Shown: positions 40,038 through 49,477, numbered from the stretch's first letter. The stretch is 64,000 nt of DNA from Myxococcales bacterium (GCA_020633555.1 JACKDL010000001.1:62001-126000); one strand, 5' to 3'. Translations and numbers: made by a program. The notes: generated by a model from the sequence alone, not told the origin.

Positions 40038-41584
40038 TCGGCCGGCGGCGACGAGGTGATGTACACCGCGGCCGAGCCCGGCGCGGCGTTGCTATCGATG
40101 ATCAGCGCCGCGAAGTGGGCGTTGCGGTCGTCGGCGCCGCGGCGGAACTCCACCTCCACGTCGTGGGAGGCCCCGGGGGCCACCGTGGTGGGGCCGCCAC
40201 CACGGGTGATGGTGAACTCCGGATCGCTGGCAGGCACGGGCGCGTCGCCCGCCTCGCTCAGCGCCAGCCGGGTGATCTCCAGGGGCTGCGCGCCCGGGTT
40301 GCTGATGGTGAAGGTCTGCCGGCCGCTGGCGCCGTAGGCCACGTCGTCCATGGCCGCCACCGGGGGCTCGATGTCGATGAGCGCGGGCAGCGCGTCGCCC
40401 GAGCGCAGCAACGGCACGGTGGTCAGCCGCTGGTCATCGGCGCCCTGATCGGCGTCGGACGTGATCAGGAGCTGGGCGTCGGATCCCTCGGCGCTGGCCG
40501 GCGTGTAGATCACCAGCAGCTCCTGGCTCTGACCGGCCTGAAGCTGGAAGGAGCGCGGGCTGCTCGCGTCGATGGCGTACTCGCTGTTCGGCTGGTTGAT
40601 CAGGATGCTCTCGATGTTCAGGTTCTTGAGCCCCCGGTTGGCCACCGTCAGGATCACGCGGCGGTCGCGCTCGGGCAGCATGGGCACGCCGAACACCGCC
40701 GGGTTGGGCGACACATCGATGATGCTGAACACGGGCTCCGAGGTCAGGCGGACCCGGTACTCCGGGGTCAACGCGTTCTCGCTGGTGAACACGATCTCGG
40801 CCACATCGGCCTCCTGGTCCACCGGATCGTAGACCACCGTGTAGGTCTGCGCGGTCTGGTTATCCAGGTTCCAGGGCAGGGACGAGTCGGCCCGCACGCG
40901 GAACTCGTCGATGGGCTCCTGGGTGTCGGGGTTCACCGGCTGCGGGGTCAGGTACTCCACCCGGAAGTCGGCCACGTTCAGCAGGCCGCTGCCGGAGTTG
41001 CGCATGATCCCGAACTCCTGGCCCCCGTCGATGGTGAACGAGATGAGCTGCGTGCCGCCCCACTCGGGCTGCTCGCGGCGCACCCGCAGATCCACCTCCA
41101 CGCGCTCCCGGTCCAGGGCGTTGCTCTCCACCACCAGCTTCCAGTCGCTGGCGGTGTCGCCCACCGAGCGGTAGGCCACGTTCACCTGCAGCGACTCGTT
41201 GTTGCCCAGCACCCACGGGTACGCCCGGGCGCCCGCGCGCTCCTCGATGATGAAGTGGCAGCCCTCGTTCAGCGCCTCGGGCAGTGGATCATTGCGGCCC
41301 AGGCCGAGGCTCACGCGGTCGCACTGCGCGGCCCCCGAAAACTGGGTGCTCTCCAGGTACACGTTGGTGACCGACAGGTCCGTCTCGCCATCCTGGCGCA
41401 ACGTGATGACGCGGGCCACCGACTGGCTGCCGGGGGGCTCGGGATCAAAGTCGATGCTGCCCGGCGTCACCGAGATGTTCGTCGACTTCGTCTCGGAGAA
41501 CGAGTCGTCGTCGCAGCCGTGGACACCGGCCAGCGCCACGAGCAGCGCCAGGCCAGCGGTGAGAGAGCGCAGGGGAGACCTCAT
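40034..41584 (-). CDS. Choice-of-anchor D (ASPM/SPD-2/Hydin-like) lipoprotein
   Basis: 516 aa from the ATG at 41584 with a GAGGTG site 8-9 nt before; an in-frame ATG ten codons upstream is less likely. Lipobox 'LAGVHGC' (Cys24) followed by Asp at +2. Tandem Ig-like domains show typical phrases: 'ISVTPGSIDFDPEPPGSQ', 'VILTVANRGLKNLNIESILI' and 'QTFTISNPGAQPLEITRLAL'. These domains bind proteins or sugars and often occur on myxobacterial surfaces. First of four related lipoprotein genes on the minus strand up to 49200. Probably anchored in a membrane and exposed in the envelope; partner unknown. Confidence 0.87.
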   Translation of the reverse strand: MRSPLRSLTAGLALLVALAGVHGCDDDSFSETKSTNISVTPGSIDFDPEPPGSQSVARVITLRQDGETDLSVTNVYLESTQFSGAAQCDRVSLGLGRNDPLPEALNEGCHFIIEERAGARAYPWVLGNNESLQVNVAYRSVGDTASDWKLVVESNALDRERVEVDLRVRREQPEWGGTQLISFTIDGGQEFGIMRNSGSGLLNVADFRVEYLTPQPVNPDTQEPIDEFRVRADSSLPWNLDNQTAQTYTVVYDPVDQEADVAEIVFTSENALTPEYRVRLTSEPVFSIIDVSPNPAVFGVPMLPERDRRVILTVANRGLKNLNIESILINQPNSEYAIDASSPRSFQLQAGQSQELLVIYTPASAEGSDAQLLITSDADQGADDQRLTTVPLLRSGDALPALIDIEPPVAAMDDVAYGASGRQTFTISNPGAQPLEITRLALSEAGDAPVPASDPEFTITRGGGPTTVAPGASHDVEVEFRRGADDRNAHFAALIIDSNAAPGSAAVYITSSPPAE

Positions 41585-41684
41585 CGCAAGACACCTCGAG
41601 GGGGAGAGTTCCATGGGGCCCGGGGGCCCGCGAGCCGCGCCAGCATGCCGCGCGGCCGGCGGCCGGGTCCAGGCCCGCGGCCGG

Positions 41685-44600
41685 TCAGTTCCGGCGGGGG
41701 AAGCACTGGGTGTTGTAGTTCACCACGATCCGGTCGTTCGGCGCGGGCACGGTGGCCTCGTCGAACACCACGGAGTTGCTGGGCTCGTCGTAGATCCAGC
41801 CCATGTTCCGTGGCACGCCGTTGACCGCCACGTCCACCGACTCGGGCACCGCCGGCCGGGTGAGGAAGAACTGCACCGGCAGGCCGAAGGCGCGGTTGCC
41901 GATCTCACGCAGCGAGGCGCCGAAGTTGGCGTCGCAGATGCTGTAGACCTCGCCGTTGGTCCGATCGGCCACCTCGACGTAGCGCCGGCCCGGATCGGCC
42001 GCCCCGTCGTTGCTCTCGCACGAGGCTGCCCGGCCGTTGTTGGCGCCCACGATGGCGCTCGCCCGGAACAGGCCCTCGTTGCGGAAGCCCTTGATGTTCT
42101 TGAAGAAGTCCACAAAGAAGTTGAGCGTCCCGGGCGAGTAGTCGTCCTCGTCGCTCACGAACACGATCTCCAGCGCGGCGTCGTCGCGCAGGAAGCCGCG
42201 GTTGTGGCCCCCGCAGAAGCCCTCCACGCACACGTCGGGATCCATGCAGTCGCCGTCGCCCTGGCAGGCGATACCGGTGTCGAAGGCCAGCGGATCAGAC
42301 AGCGCCCGCTGCGCCGCCTCCAGCCCGTGCTCCTCACCGGCGCCGTTGGTGCCCACCTCCACGGTGTCCTGGAACACCGCCTCGACGTTGGGCCCGCGGC
42401 GCATGATCCGTGGCCCCTGGAGCTTCCCCGACTGGTTGGGGTTGTCCATGTCGGTGGTCACGATGCCGAGCTGGTAGTCGTTCTGGAACTGCTGCGCCCC
42501 GCCGATGAAGTCGGCGAAGTTGTCCCGCAGGTTGCGCTGCTCCTCGCTCATGGACCCCGAGTTGTCCACCACGAACAGCACGTCCACCGTGCGCCCGCTG
42601 GTCTGCACGAACTCGTCGGTCTGGCGGCTGTCGGCCACGCCCTCGCCCCGCAGCGGCACCCGCAGGTTCGGGTTGTCGGCGGCGTCCGAGACGAAGATCA
42701 CCTCGCACTCATCCTCACCCAGGGCGCCCGGCTCGTAGTTGAAGATGAAGTCGGCGGGCTGGTTGCGGCTCACGATGATGCAGCCGTCGGCGTCGGCGCG
42801 GGGCCGCTCCACCAGGAAGAACTCGTCGCAGGCGCCCTCGAAGTTCACGTCGCGGATGCACAGATCCACGATCCCGGTGTTGTAGACCGTGATCCGCTCG
42901 TCCCGCGAGGCGCACTCGCCCGCGGTGACCGCCCCGAAGTCGAGCCGCGAGGGGATGACCTCGATGTTGCTCTCGCCCGAGACGCCCTGGACCGTGGCCG
43001 TGGCCATCTTCTCCAGGTTCTGGAAGGGGTCGAAGTAGGTCACCGTGTAGGTGGCCGCGTCCGCCGAGAAGAACCGCGGGCTGTAGGTGACGTCGAAGTC
43101 GATGAACTCACCCGGCGCCGCCCGCCGCGCCCCGGCCGGACGAGTCAGGAAGAACACCGGCGGGATCCCGGGGATGGGGATCACGGGCGCGATGACCTCG
43201 GTACGGATCTGGCACTCCCCGGTGCCCCGGTTCACCACCTGCAGGGTCCGCGTGCGGTTGCTCCCGCGGCTCACCAGGCCGAAGTCCACCCGGTTCGGCA
43301 GCACGATCAGATCGCAGGTGGGGGCGCCGCCGCCCACCACGCTCAGCGGCACCGCCAGCTCGGGGTTGTCGGGCGTGTTGTTGCTGATGGTCAGCGTGCC
43401 CTCGTCCAGGTCCCCCTGGGCCAGCCCGGCGTTGGCGTACCAGACCTCCAGGTTCACCGCGCTCAGCGGATCGATCACCTGCGCCGCCTGCTGCCCGCCG
43501 CCCTCGTTGGCCCACGAGAACTGCATGTTGTCGATGGCGATGGCGCTGATCTCCAGCGGCATGTCACCGCAGTTGGCCACCTGCAGCTGCTGCCGCGCGC
43601 TCTCCTGGCCCAGGGCCACCCGCCCGAAGCTCACCTCGGCGGGGCGCACGCTGATGCATGGCCGCCGCACCCGCCCATCCACCGGCACCGTGTAGATGCC
43701 GCTGACGGGATCGTTGCTGACGAAGCTGATGGCGGTCCGGTGGCGCCCATCCACCTGCGGCGCGTACACCACGCCCACCTGCACGAAGTCGCCGGAGTCG
43801 GGCGCCAGCGTCACCGGCAGCTCCGGCAGATCCACCAGACGGTACTGGTCGTTGATGGGCGGCGCGGCGAAGGCGAACTCGATGCGCTCCAGGGTCAGCG
43901 GCGCCGAGCCTACGTTCGTCACCGTCAGCACGGTGGGCTCGGTCTCGCTCCCCTGATCCACGGCGCCGAAGTTCACCTGCCCCGGCTCCACCTGAATGGC
44001 GGGGCGGGGGAGGAGCCCGGTCAGCGGCACCTCGATGCGGGGGTACTGAGGGTCGTCGGTCAGCAGCACCAGGGTTCCGCGGTCCGGCGTCGCGTCCCGC
44101 GGGGTGTAGCGCACCGTGAACTGGGCCGACTGGTCCTGGTTCAGGGTGGGCCGGGCCGCGGTGTCCTCGGCGGGCTCGAAGTCACGGGGCGTCTCCTCGG
44201 TCAGGAAGACGTCCAGCACCGTCACCGGCACCAGGCCGATGTTCGTCAGCGTGACCGAGCCCTCCACCGGGCTGCCCACCGCCTCGGCCACAAGCTGCAG
44301 CGCCGCCGGTTCCACCGTCAGCCCCGTCTGCGCGTTGGTGGTGGTGATGGGGATCAGCAGCTCGGGCGTGTCGCGGTCGTTGGACCGCACATACACGCCG
44401 CCCTCGCCCAGCACCGAGTCGCGGGGCGTGAAGGTCACCGTCAGCTCGGCGATCTCGTCGGCGCCCAGGCGAATGGGCAGCGCGGCGTGGTTCTTCGAGA
44501 ACTCCAAATCGTTGGTGGCGTTCGTGAAGGCGATCTCGGTGATGATCAGCTCCGAGCCGCCCACGTTGCGCAGCGCCACCACCGACGAGGTCTGCTGGCC

Positions 44601-44747
44601 GATGGGCACCGGCGTCAGGACCACCCGGTTGGGCGTGGCCTGGATCTCGGGGAACGACGTCCCCTCGATGCTGTCGTCGCAAGCCACGACGCCCAGGGTG
44701 AGCGCCGCCAGCGCCCACAAACTCAACGCACGCATGGTGTGCCGCAT
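41685..44747 (-). CDS. Choice-of-anchor D lipoprotein with C-terminal vWA domain
   Basis: 1020 aa from the ATG at 44747 (GGGAGA site 8 nt before; ATG at 44735 is an alternative). Lipobox 'TLGVVACDDS' (Cys23, Asp at +2). About six Ig-like repeats fill residues 30-700 ('VNFGAVDQGSETEPTVLTVT', 'VDFGLVSRGSNRTRTLQVVN', 'LDFGAVTAGECASRDERITV'). From about 715 a vWA domain begins with 'VDVLFVVDNSGSMSEEQRN', an intact MIDAS D-x-S-x-S, and later 'IVFVSDEDDYSPGT'. The cysteines in the vWA part ('CQGDGDCMDPDVCVEGFC') suggest an inserted disulfide loop. A metal-dependent adhesin role is plausible. Confidence 0.9.
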   Translation of the reverse strand: MRHTMRALSLWALAALTLGVVACDDSIEGTSFPEIQATPNRVVLTPVPIGQQTSSVVALRNVGGSELIITEIAFTNATNDLEFSKNHAALPIRLGADEIAELTVTFTPRDSVLGEGGVYVRSNDRDTPELLIPITTTNAQTGLTVEPAALQLVAEAVGSPVEGSVTLTNIGLVPVTVLDVFLTEETPRDFEPAEDTAARPTLNQDQSAQFTVRYTPRDATPDRGTLVLLTDDPQYPRIEVPLTGLLPRPAIQVEPGQVNFGAVDQGSETEPTVLTVTNVGSAPLTLERIEFAFAAPPINDQYRLVDLPELPVTLAPDSGDFVQVGVVYAPQVDGRHRTAISFVSNDPVSGIYTVPVDGRVRRPCISVRPAEVSFGRVALGQESARQQLQVANCGDMPLEISAIAIDNMQFSWANEGGGQQAAQVIDPLSAVNLEVWYANAGLAQGDLDEGTLTISNNTPDNPELAVPLSVVGGGAPTCDLIVLPNRVDFGLVSRGSNRTRTLQVVNRGTGECQIRTEVIAPVIPIPGIPPVFFLTRPAGARRAAPGEFIDFDVTYSPRFFSADAATYTVTYFDPFQNLEKMATATVQGVSGESNIEVIPSRLDFGAVTAGECASRDERITVYNTGIVDLCIRDVNFEGACDEFFLVERPRADADGCIIVSRNQPADFIFNYEPGALGEDECEVIFVSDAADNPNLRVPLRGEGVADSRQTDEFVQTSGRTVDVLFVVDNSGSMSEEQRNLRDNFADFIGGAQQFQNDYQLGIVTTDMDNPNQSGKLQGPRIMRRGPNVEAVFQDTVEVGTNGAGEEHGLEAAQRALSDPLAFDTGIACQGDGDCMDPDVCVEGFCGGHNRGFLRDDAALEIVFVSDEDDYSPGTLNFFVDFFKNIKGFRNEGLFRASAIVGANNGRAASCESNDGAADPGRRYVEVADRTNGEVYSICDANFGASLREIGNRAFGLPVQFFLTRPAVPESVDVAVNGVPRNMGWIYDEPSNSVVFDEATVPAPNDRIVVNYNTQCFPRRN

Positions 44748-44778
44748 CCCGCTGTCTCCCCGGTGAAAATGCGCTCGG

Positions 44779-44808
44779 AGGGTAGCAGCGGCGGTCCGCG
44801 GCCGACAA
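44779..44808 (-). promoter_or_regulatory. Possible promoter of the vWA choice-of-anchor gene
   Basis: On the minus strand TTGTCG (44803-44808) and TACCCT (44779-44784) with an 18-nt spacer, about 30 nt before the ATG at 44747. Moderate match only. Lies in the 169-nt gap behind the gene at 44917. Confidence 0.3.
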
Positions 44809-44916
44809 CCGAACCTCGCCCCTGGCCCCGGCGAACGTTGATGACGCCTTGTGCCTGAACTTCGGGGAGCGCGCGGCGACCGCGTGGTCGGCTGACCAAG
44901 CAGCCGGCGTGCCCCA

Positions 44917-46977
44917 TCAGGGGCGGAACCACTCGTCCGCCTCGAGCACCCGGTCCACCTCTTCAATGGCGGGACACGCGGGCCCATCCTCACACCACCG
45001 GACCCGTGCCACATGCCACAGTTGGCTCACTGCGGTCATCTCGCGGTCGATGGCCTCGTACAGCACGTCGCCGCGCACATAAATCCGCACGGTGACATAG
45101 CTCGGGTGCTCGGTACGCGGATCCACCTCGGGATCGCCGAAGGTGCTCTCGGCCCGGAAGTAGATGGCCGCCACGTCGTAGCTGGTGCCGATCTCGGGGT
45201 TCGACAGGTTGATGTTCTCGGGCCCGGCGCCGTTGGTGTCGTCGATGTCCAGCGAGGGGTCGTCCGCCAGGTCCCCGGGCACACCCCAGTCGGGCGTCTT
45301 GTTGTTGAAGAAGCAGTCCCAGGGATCTGCCGCGGCGCCCCAGCGATCCATCGCGCTCTCGTGGCGCAGGTGCAGGTCCACGTCGGTGCCGATCCCGTCG
45401 GTCTCGTCCGGATCATCGGGCGTAGACCACACGAGCTGCACGTGAAGGTCCCGGTCGGGCACTGCGGTCACCCGCACGCGCTTCACGGCGATGGGATCGC
45501 AGCTCACCTGTCCCAGGTTGTCGTAGACCTGCAGCTCGACGGTGTACTCGCCGGCCAGATCCACGAAGAACCGGGCCAGCGGGGTCGACTCGTCGTCGGC
45601 CTCGCCGCCGTCGGCGGGCTCCCGCGGGTTCTCGAAGCGCTCCACGATGCGGCTCACCGACCCGCTGGGGCGATCCACCACCGTCCAGGCCCAGCGCTCC
45701 ACCCGGCCGCCCGGATCCGTCGAGGGCGAGCCATCCAGGTCGATGATGTCCAGCGGCCGCACATCGTATGCCTCGGTCACCACGTCGGGGATCGGGCAGG
45801 AGTTCTCCACGCCGCGGCCAAACAGGTCCACGGCGATGGGCTCGGCCTGCACGTTCGTGTACAGCAGCAGCCGGCCGCCATAGGCCTGCTCCTCGACGGG
45901 CCAGAACCCCACCGAGAGCACCTCGGTGGGCGGCTCACCCCCCGGCACCTGCGCCGGCAGCCGAATCAGCGGGCCATCGGGGTTGGCCGGCTGGATGGGC
46001 CGCGCCAGCCCGAAGGCCTCGCCCTCGAACTCGATGCGCTCCACCCGCAGCTCCACGTCACCGCAGCTCTCGATGGTCAGCGCCTTCAGGTTGGGCGTCT
46101 CGCCCTCCCGCGACGGCACCAGCAGCGCCGAGCCGAAGTCCAGCGGGGTGGGGTAGGCGTTGATGCAGGGCGCCAGGCCGCGGGCCTCGATGGGCACCCG
46201 CACCTCCTCCGCCTGCACGTTGTTGCTGAGGATCACCAGCTCCCCCAGGTCCTGCCCCAGGCTCGGGGGCGCATACACCATCTGCACCTCCACCGTGGTG
46301 TCCGGCGCGATGACGATGGGCGCGTCGCCCAGATCGCCGTTCAGCCGCCGCCCGTCGAGGGCGGCGCTGAAGTCCTGGCTGCCGTCCACCCGCAGCTCGG
46401 TGATTACCAGATCGGCCAGGCCCACGTTGCTCAGGCGCACCACCTGCTCGGACTCGCCCCCGGCCTCCACCTCTTCGAAGCGGATGATGTTGGGCTGCAC
46501 CAGCAGCTCGGCGCCCTGGCCGCCGGCGATGATCTCGATCTGGGCTTCCAGGTTGTCGGGGTCGTTCGACTCCAGCCGCACCGAGCCCTGATCCACGATG
46601 GGGTTGGCCGAGTCGGCCTCCTCTACGGGCGCGTACTCGACGATCAGCGCCGGCGTGTTGCCCCCCACCGGGATGCGGATCAGGTCGGGCAGGGGACCCA
46701 CCGCGCCGTCGGGCCCCTCGTAGGTCAGGGTGAACTCGCCGTCCGACGACTCATCGACCAGCCGGACGTTGCGCACCAGCAGCTCGGCGCTGCCCCGGTT
46801 GGCCAGCGCCACGCGCCGCCGGAGCACCTCGCCCGGCTGCAGCTTGGGGAAGACGAAGGCGGCGGGCTCCACGGACAGCCGCGGGGTGGTGGCCTTCCGC
46901 TCGTCGGAGCAACCAGCAAGGCCGGCGAGCAGGAGCGAGAGCGCCAGGGAGAAGTGGACGATGCGGGCGATGCTCAC
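44917..46977 (-). CDS. Choice-of-anchor lipoprotein with DUF2135-like C-terminus (copy 1)
   Basis: 686 aa from the GTG at 46977 (GAGAGG site 9 nt before). Lipobox 'AGLAGCSDE' (Cys23; Ser, not Asp, at +2). Four Ig-like repeats ('FVFPKLQPGEVLRRRVALAN', 'IRFEEVEAGGESEQVVRLSN') are followed by a PKD-like segment ('DGSPSTDPGGRVERWAWTVV', 'RFFVDLAGEYTVELQVYDN'). The C-terminal domain has 'DPSLDIDDTNGAGPENINL', the signature of DUF2135/YfaP-type domains, after 'VDLHLRHESAMDRWG'. Very similar in plan to the following gene, so a duplication. Role unknown; probably a surface beta-sandwich protein. Confidence 0.87.
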   Translation of the reverse strand: MSIARIVHFSLALSLLLAGLAGCSDERKATTPRLSVEPAAFVFPKLQPGEVLRRRVALANRGSAELLVRNVRLVDESSDGEFTLTYEGPDGAVGPLPDLIRIPVGGNTPALIVEYAPVEEADSANPIVDQGSVRLESNDPDNLEAQIEIIAGGQGAELLVQPNIIRFEEVEAGGESEQVVRLSNVGLADLVITELRVDGSQDFSAALDGRRLNGDLGDAPIVIAPDTTVEVQMVYAPPSLGQDLGELVILSNNVQAEEVRVPIEARGLAPCINAYPTPLDFGSALLVPSREGETPNLKALTIESCGDVELRVERIEFEGEAFGLARPIQPANPDGPLIRLPAQVPGGEPPTEVLSVGFWPVEEQAYGGRLLLYTNVQAEPIAVDLFGRGVENSCPIPDVVTEAYDVRPLDIIDLDGSPSTDPGGRVERWAWTVVDRPSGSVSRIVERFENPREPADGGEADDESTPLARFFVDLAGEYTVELQVYDNLGQVSCDPIAVKRVRVTAVPDRDLHVQLVWSTPDDPDETDGIGTDVDLHLRHESAMDRWGAAADPWDCFFNNKTPDWGVPGDLADDPSLDIDDTNGAGPENINLSNPEIGTSYDVAAIYFRAESTFGDPEVDPRTEHPSYVTVRIYVRGDVLYEAIDREMTAVSQLWHVARVRWCEDGPACPAIEEVDRVLEADEWFRP

Positions 46978-47021
46978 GGGTGCTTGGCCTCTCGGTGGCA
47001 GAGTCTCAGGGTCCAGATACG

Positions 47022-47055
47022 AAAAGACCCCGCACCGCTTCGCGGCCGGGGTCTT
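47022..47055 (-). terminator. Intrinsic terminator after the second DUF2135 lipoprotein gene
   Basis: On the minus strand: AAGACCCCG (47047-47055) pairs with CGGGGTCTT (47024-47032) across a GC-rich loop, followed by TTC. The 9-bp stem plus short T-run lies about 30 nt behind the stop at 47086 and just before the next gene's start at 46977. Confidence 0.75.
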
Positions 47056-47085
47056 GTTCACACTCGCGGTCGGCTCCGGCGCAGC

Positions 47086-49200
47086 TTACGGGCGCTGGGT
47101 GTAGTACCGGTCGCGGGTGGTCACCTCGCCAGCGCGGGTGGCCGGGTCCCAGCTGATCTGGGCCACGTCCCAGAAGTGGTCGGCGGCCTCCATCTCGCGC
47201 TCACCCGGGTTGTCGCCGTCGGTGAAGTCCCACGACAGCTCGCCATTCAGGAACACGCGCACCTTGGCGAAGCTGGGGCCGAAGTCCTCCTGGGTGACGC
47301 GGTCCTGGCTGAGGTAGTAGTGCACCCCCACCAGGTACGGCGCGCCGAGCAGGTCCGTGTCCTCGGGCTCGTCCAGGTTGATGTTCTCGGGCCCCGCCCC
47401 GTTGATGTCGTCGATGTCCAGCGACGGGTCATCGCGGGGATCCTCCAGCGCGTTCCAGTCCGGCGCCGGGTTGGCGTAGTGGCAGTCGTAGGGCGAGGTG
47501 AACCAGTTCTGCGCGTTCGGGTGCAGCAGGTGCAGGTCCAGATCGGTGCCCACGGTGTCGGTCTGGTCGTCGTCGCTGGGGGTCCGCCACACGAGCTGGA
47601 TGTGGAAGGCCTGGTCAGGCTTGGCCACGATCACCACGCGCTGCGGGTTGTCGCAGGCGATGGAGTCCAGGCCCAGGTTGTCGCGGACCCGCAACTCCAC
47701 CACATAGGTGCCAGCCAGGTCCACGAAGAACCGCGCCGTCGGCGTCGCCACGTCATCCGCCTGGCCACCGTCCGCCGGGCTGTCGTTCTGGAAGAATCTC
47801 TCGACGGGCTGCGAGATTGATCCGTCGGGCCGATCCACGACCACCCACTCGTACTCCACCGGCTTGTTGTCGGGCCCGTCCTGGTCGATGGAGGGCGTGC
47901 CGTCCAGGGTCACCACGTCCAGCGGGACCACCGCGAACTCGGTCTCGGTGGCGCGGGCCTGCGGGCAGGCGTTCAGCACGCCACGGCCCAGCAGCGGCAC
48001 CTCGCGGCTCGGGTTCACCGGGTCGGTGCTCTCGATGATCAGCTTGCCGTTGTAGATGCGCTGCTCGCGGGGGGTGAAGGACACCCGCACGAAGCGCGGC
48101 TCGGGCGGCACACCGTCGGCGATGGCGGGCAGCACGCTGGGCAGCTCGGGCAGCGAATCGGTGTCCAACTCGAAGGCCGGATCGCTGTCGGGCGAGACGT
48201 AGATGTTGGTGATCTCCACCGGCTCGCCGCCGCAGCTCTCGATGGCCAGGGGCCGCGAGTCGGTGCGGTTCACGAGGCTGGTGGGGAACTCCACCGACGG
48301 CGGGTTCGTGCGCAGGCACGGGGTCTGCCCGTTCGCCAGCAGCGGCACCGCCAGCTCGCTGCTGCGCGCGCTGTCGCTGAAGATCACCAGCTCAGCCTGA
48401 TCGGGGCCTTCGATCTGCGGCGCGTAGCGCACCAGGATCTCGAAGCTGGCGTCGGGCGACAGGCCCGGCGCGCCGTCCTGATCGGGGTCGTCCAGGATCT
48501 CCGGCTGGCGCCGGGGATCACGCCCGTTGATCAGGGGCGTGAAATCCTGCGAGCCGTTGAGCTGCATCTGCGTGATGGTCAGATCGGCCTGGCCGATGTT
48601 GGTGACCGTGAGCGTGCGCTCCTCGGTACGGCCCGCGGACACCCGATCGAAGTTCAGGCTGCCCGGCGAGACGTTGATCTCGGCGCCGGACTGCGACACC
48701 GAGATGGGCAGCGCGATCTCGCCGTTGTTCACCGCCAGGTTGGTCTCGAGCACGATGGCGCCACGGGAGCCGCCGGGGCTCTCGTCGCTCGCGGGCTTGT
48801 AGTCGAGGAAGAAGAAGATCGACTGCCCCGGATCCAACCGGATGGGGTAGGTGAACCCGTCGGCCGCGGCCCCGAAGTCGTAGCCGATCGACTGCTCGAA
48901 GGCCTCCGAGTCGTCAGAATCGCCGTAGCGAAGACGGAACTCCTGGGGCAGCCCGATCCGCGAAGCGTCGATCTTCGCGATGATCAGCTGCCCGGAGCCG
49001 TTGTTCTGCAACCCGACCATCCGCATGTCCTGCGTCCCGAACCGCACCTTCGAGAAGGTGAAACGGTCCGGGGCGAGGTTCGCGGACGGCGACTTGGTCG
49101 CGCTGATGCTGTCGTCGCAGCCCGACAGCCCGACCGCTCCCCCCGCGGCCAGAGCCATCGCCAGGACGACTGGCGCCCCCTTCGTCATCCACATCTTCAT
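47086..49200 (-). CDS. Choice-of-anchor lipoprotein with DUF2135-like C-terminus (copy 2)
   Basis: 704 aa, ATG at 49200 with a GGGAGAGG site. Lipobox 'AVGLSGCDDS' (Cys28, Asp at +2). Ig-like repeats: 'FTFSKVRFGTQDMRMVGLQN', 'LNFDRVSAGRTEERTLTVTN' and 'VEFPTSLVNRTDSRPLAIES'. PKD-like part 'DGTPSIDQDG' with 'RFFVDLAGTYVVELRVRDN'. The C-terminus has 'GTDLDLHLLHPNAQNW' and 'DPSLDIDDINGAGPENINL', matching the DUF2135-like end of the neighbouring gene almost word for word. Transcribed from the divergent control region at 49.3 kb. Likely periplasmic or outer-membrane structural protein. Confidence 0.88.
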   Translation of the reverse strand: MKMWMTKGAPVVLAMALAAGGAVGLSGCDDSISATKSPSANLAPDRFTFSKVRFGTQDMRMVGLQNNGSGQLIIAKIDASRIGLPQEFRLRYGDSDDSEAFEQSIGYDFGAAADGFTYPIRLDPGQSIFFFLDYKPASDESPGGSRGAIVLETNLAVNNGEIALPISVSQSGAEINVSPGSLNFDRVSAGRTEERTLTVTNIGQADLTITQMQLNGSQDFTPLINGRDPRRQPEILDDPDQDGAPGLSPDASFEILVRYAPQIEGPDQAELVIFSDSARSSELAVPLLANGQTPCLRTNPPSVEFPTSLVNRTDSRPLAIESCGGEPVEITNIYVSPDSDPAFELDTDSLPELPSVLPAIADGVPPEPRFVRVSFTPREQRIYNGKLIIESTDPVNPSREVPLLGRGVLNACPQARATETEFAVVPLDVVTLDGTPSIDQDGPDNKPVEYEWVVVDRPDGSISQPVERFFQNDSPADGGQADDVATPTARFFVDLAGTYVVELRVRDNLGLDSIACDNPQRVVIVAKPDQAFHIQLVWRTPSDDDQTDTVGTDLDLHLLHPNAQNWFTSPYDCHYANPAPDWNALEDPRDDPSLDIDDINGAGPENINLDEPEDTDLLGAPYLVGVHYYLSQDRVTQEDFGPSFAKVRVFLNGELSWDFTDGDNPGEREMEAADHFWDVAQISWDPATRAGEVTTRDRYYTQRP

Positions 49201-49365
49201 ACCGGCCTCTCCCGAGTCGTGCCGTGACCCGGTACGCTCCAAGTCCGAGTCCCAGCCTGGATCCAACGATTCCGACTGGGCCCAACCCCGACACAGTGCA
49301 AAAATTTTCACTCGGGCCTGCGCGGGACCGCCCGGTTTAATCGGGGACCGTCGCAGACTCCAGCG

Positions 49366-49395
49366 AGGCTACGTTCGCCCGTTGGACCGTGTCAA
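49366..49395 (-). promoter_or_regulatory. Promoter for the choice-of-anchor lipoprotein operon
   Basis: Minus strand: perfect TTGACA (49390-49395), an 18-nt spacer, TAGCCT (49366-49371). About 160 nt of leader precede the ATG at 49200. Confidence 0.55.
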
Positions 49396-49448
49396 ATGGT
49401 CAGTCCTTCTGCGACAAGGCGCCCCGCCAGCTGGCAGCGGGGGTCTCG

Positions 49449-49477
49449 TTGACACCCTGTGGGGCCCGTGGTAGCTA
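49449..49477 (+). promoter_or_regulatory. Promoter for the Glt/Nfs-like operon
   Basis: Perfect TTGACA (49449-49454), 17-nt spacer, TAGCTA (49472-49477), about 30 nt before the ATG at 49509. The -35 boxes of this and the opposite promoter are about 54 nt apart. Confidence 0.55.

Noticed and set aside
41199..44858. Long plus-strand open frames opposite the choice-of-anchor genes
   Set aside because: They arise from the high GC content; the encoded peptides are His/Gly/Arg/Val-rich without any domain, while the minus strand has signal peptides and clear Ig-like repeats. The same applies to other long antisense frames, such as 31404-35114, 22333-24147 and 53541-56690.
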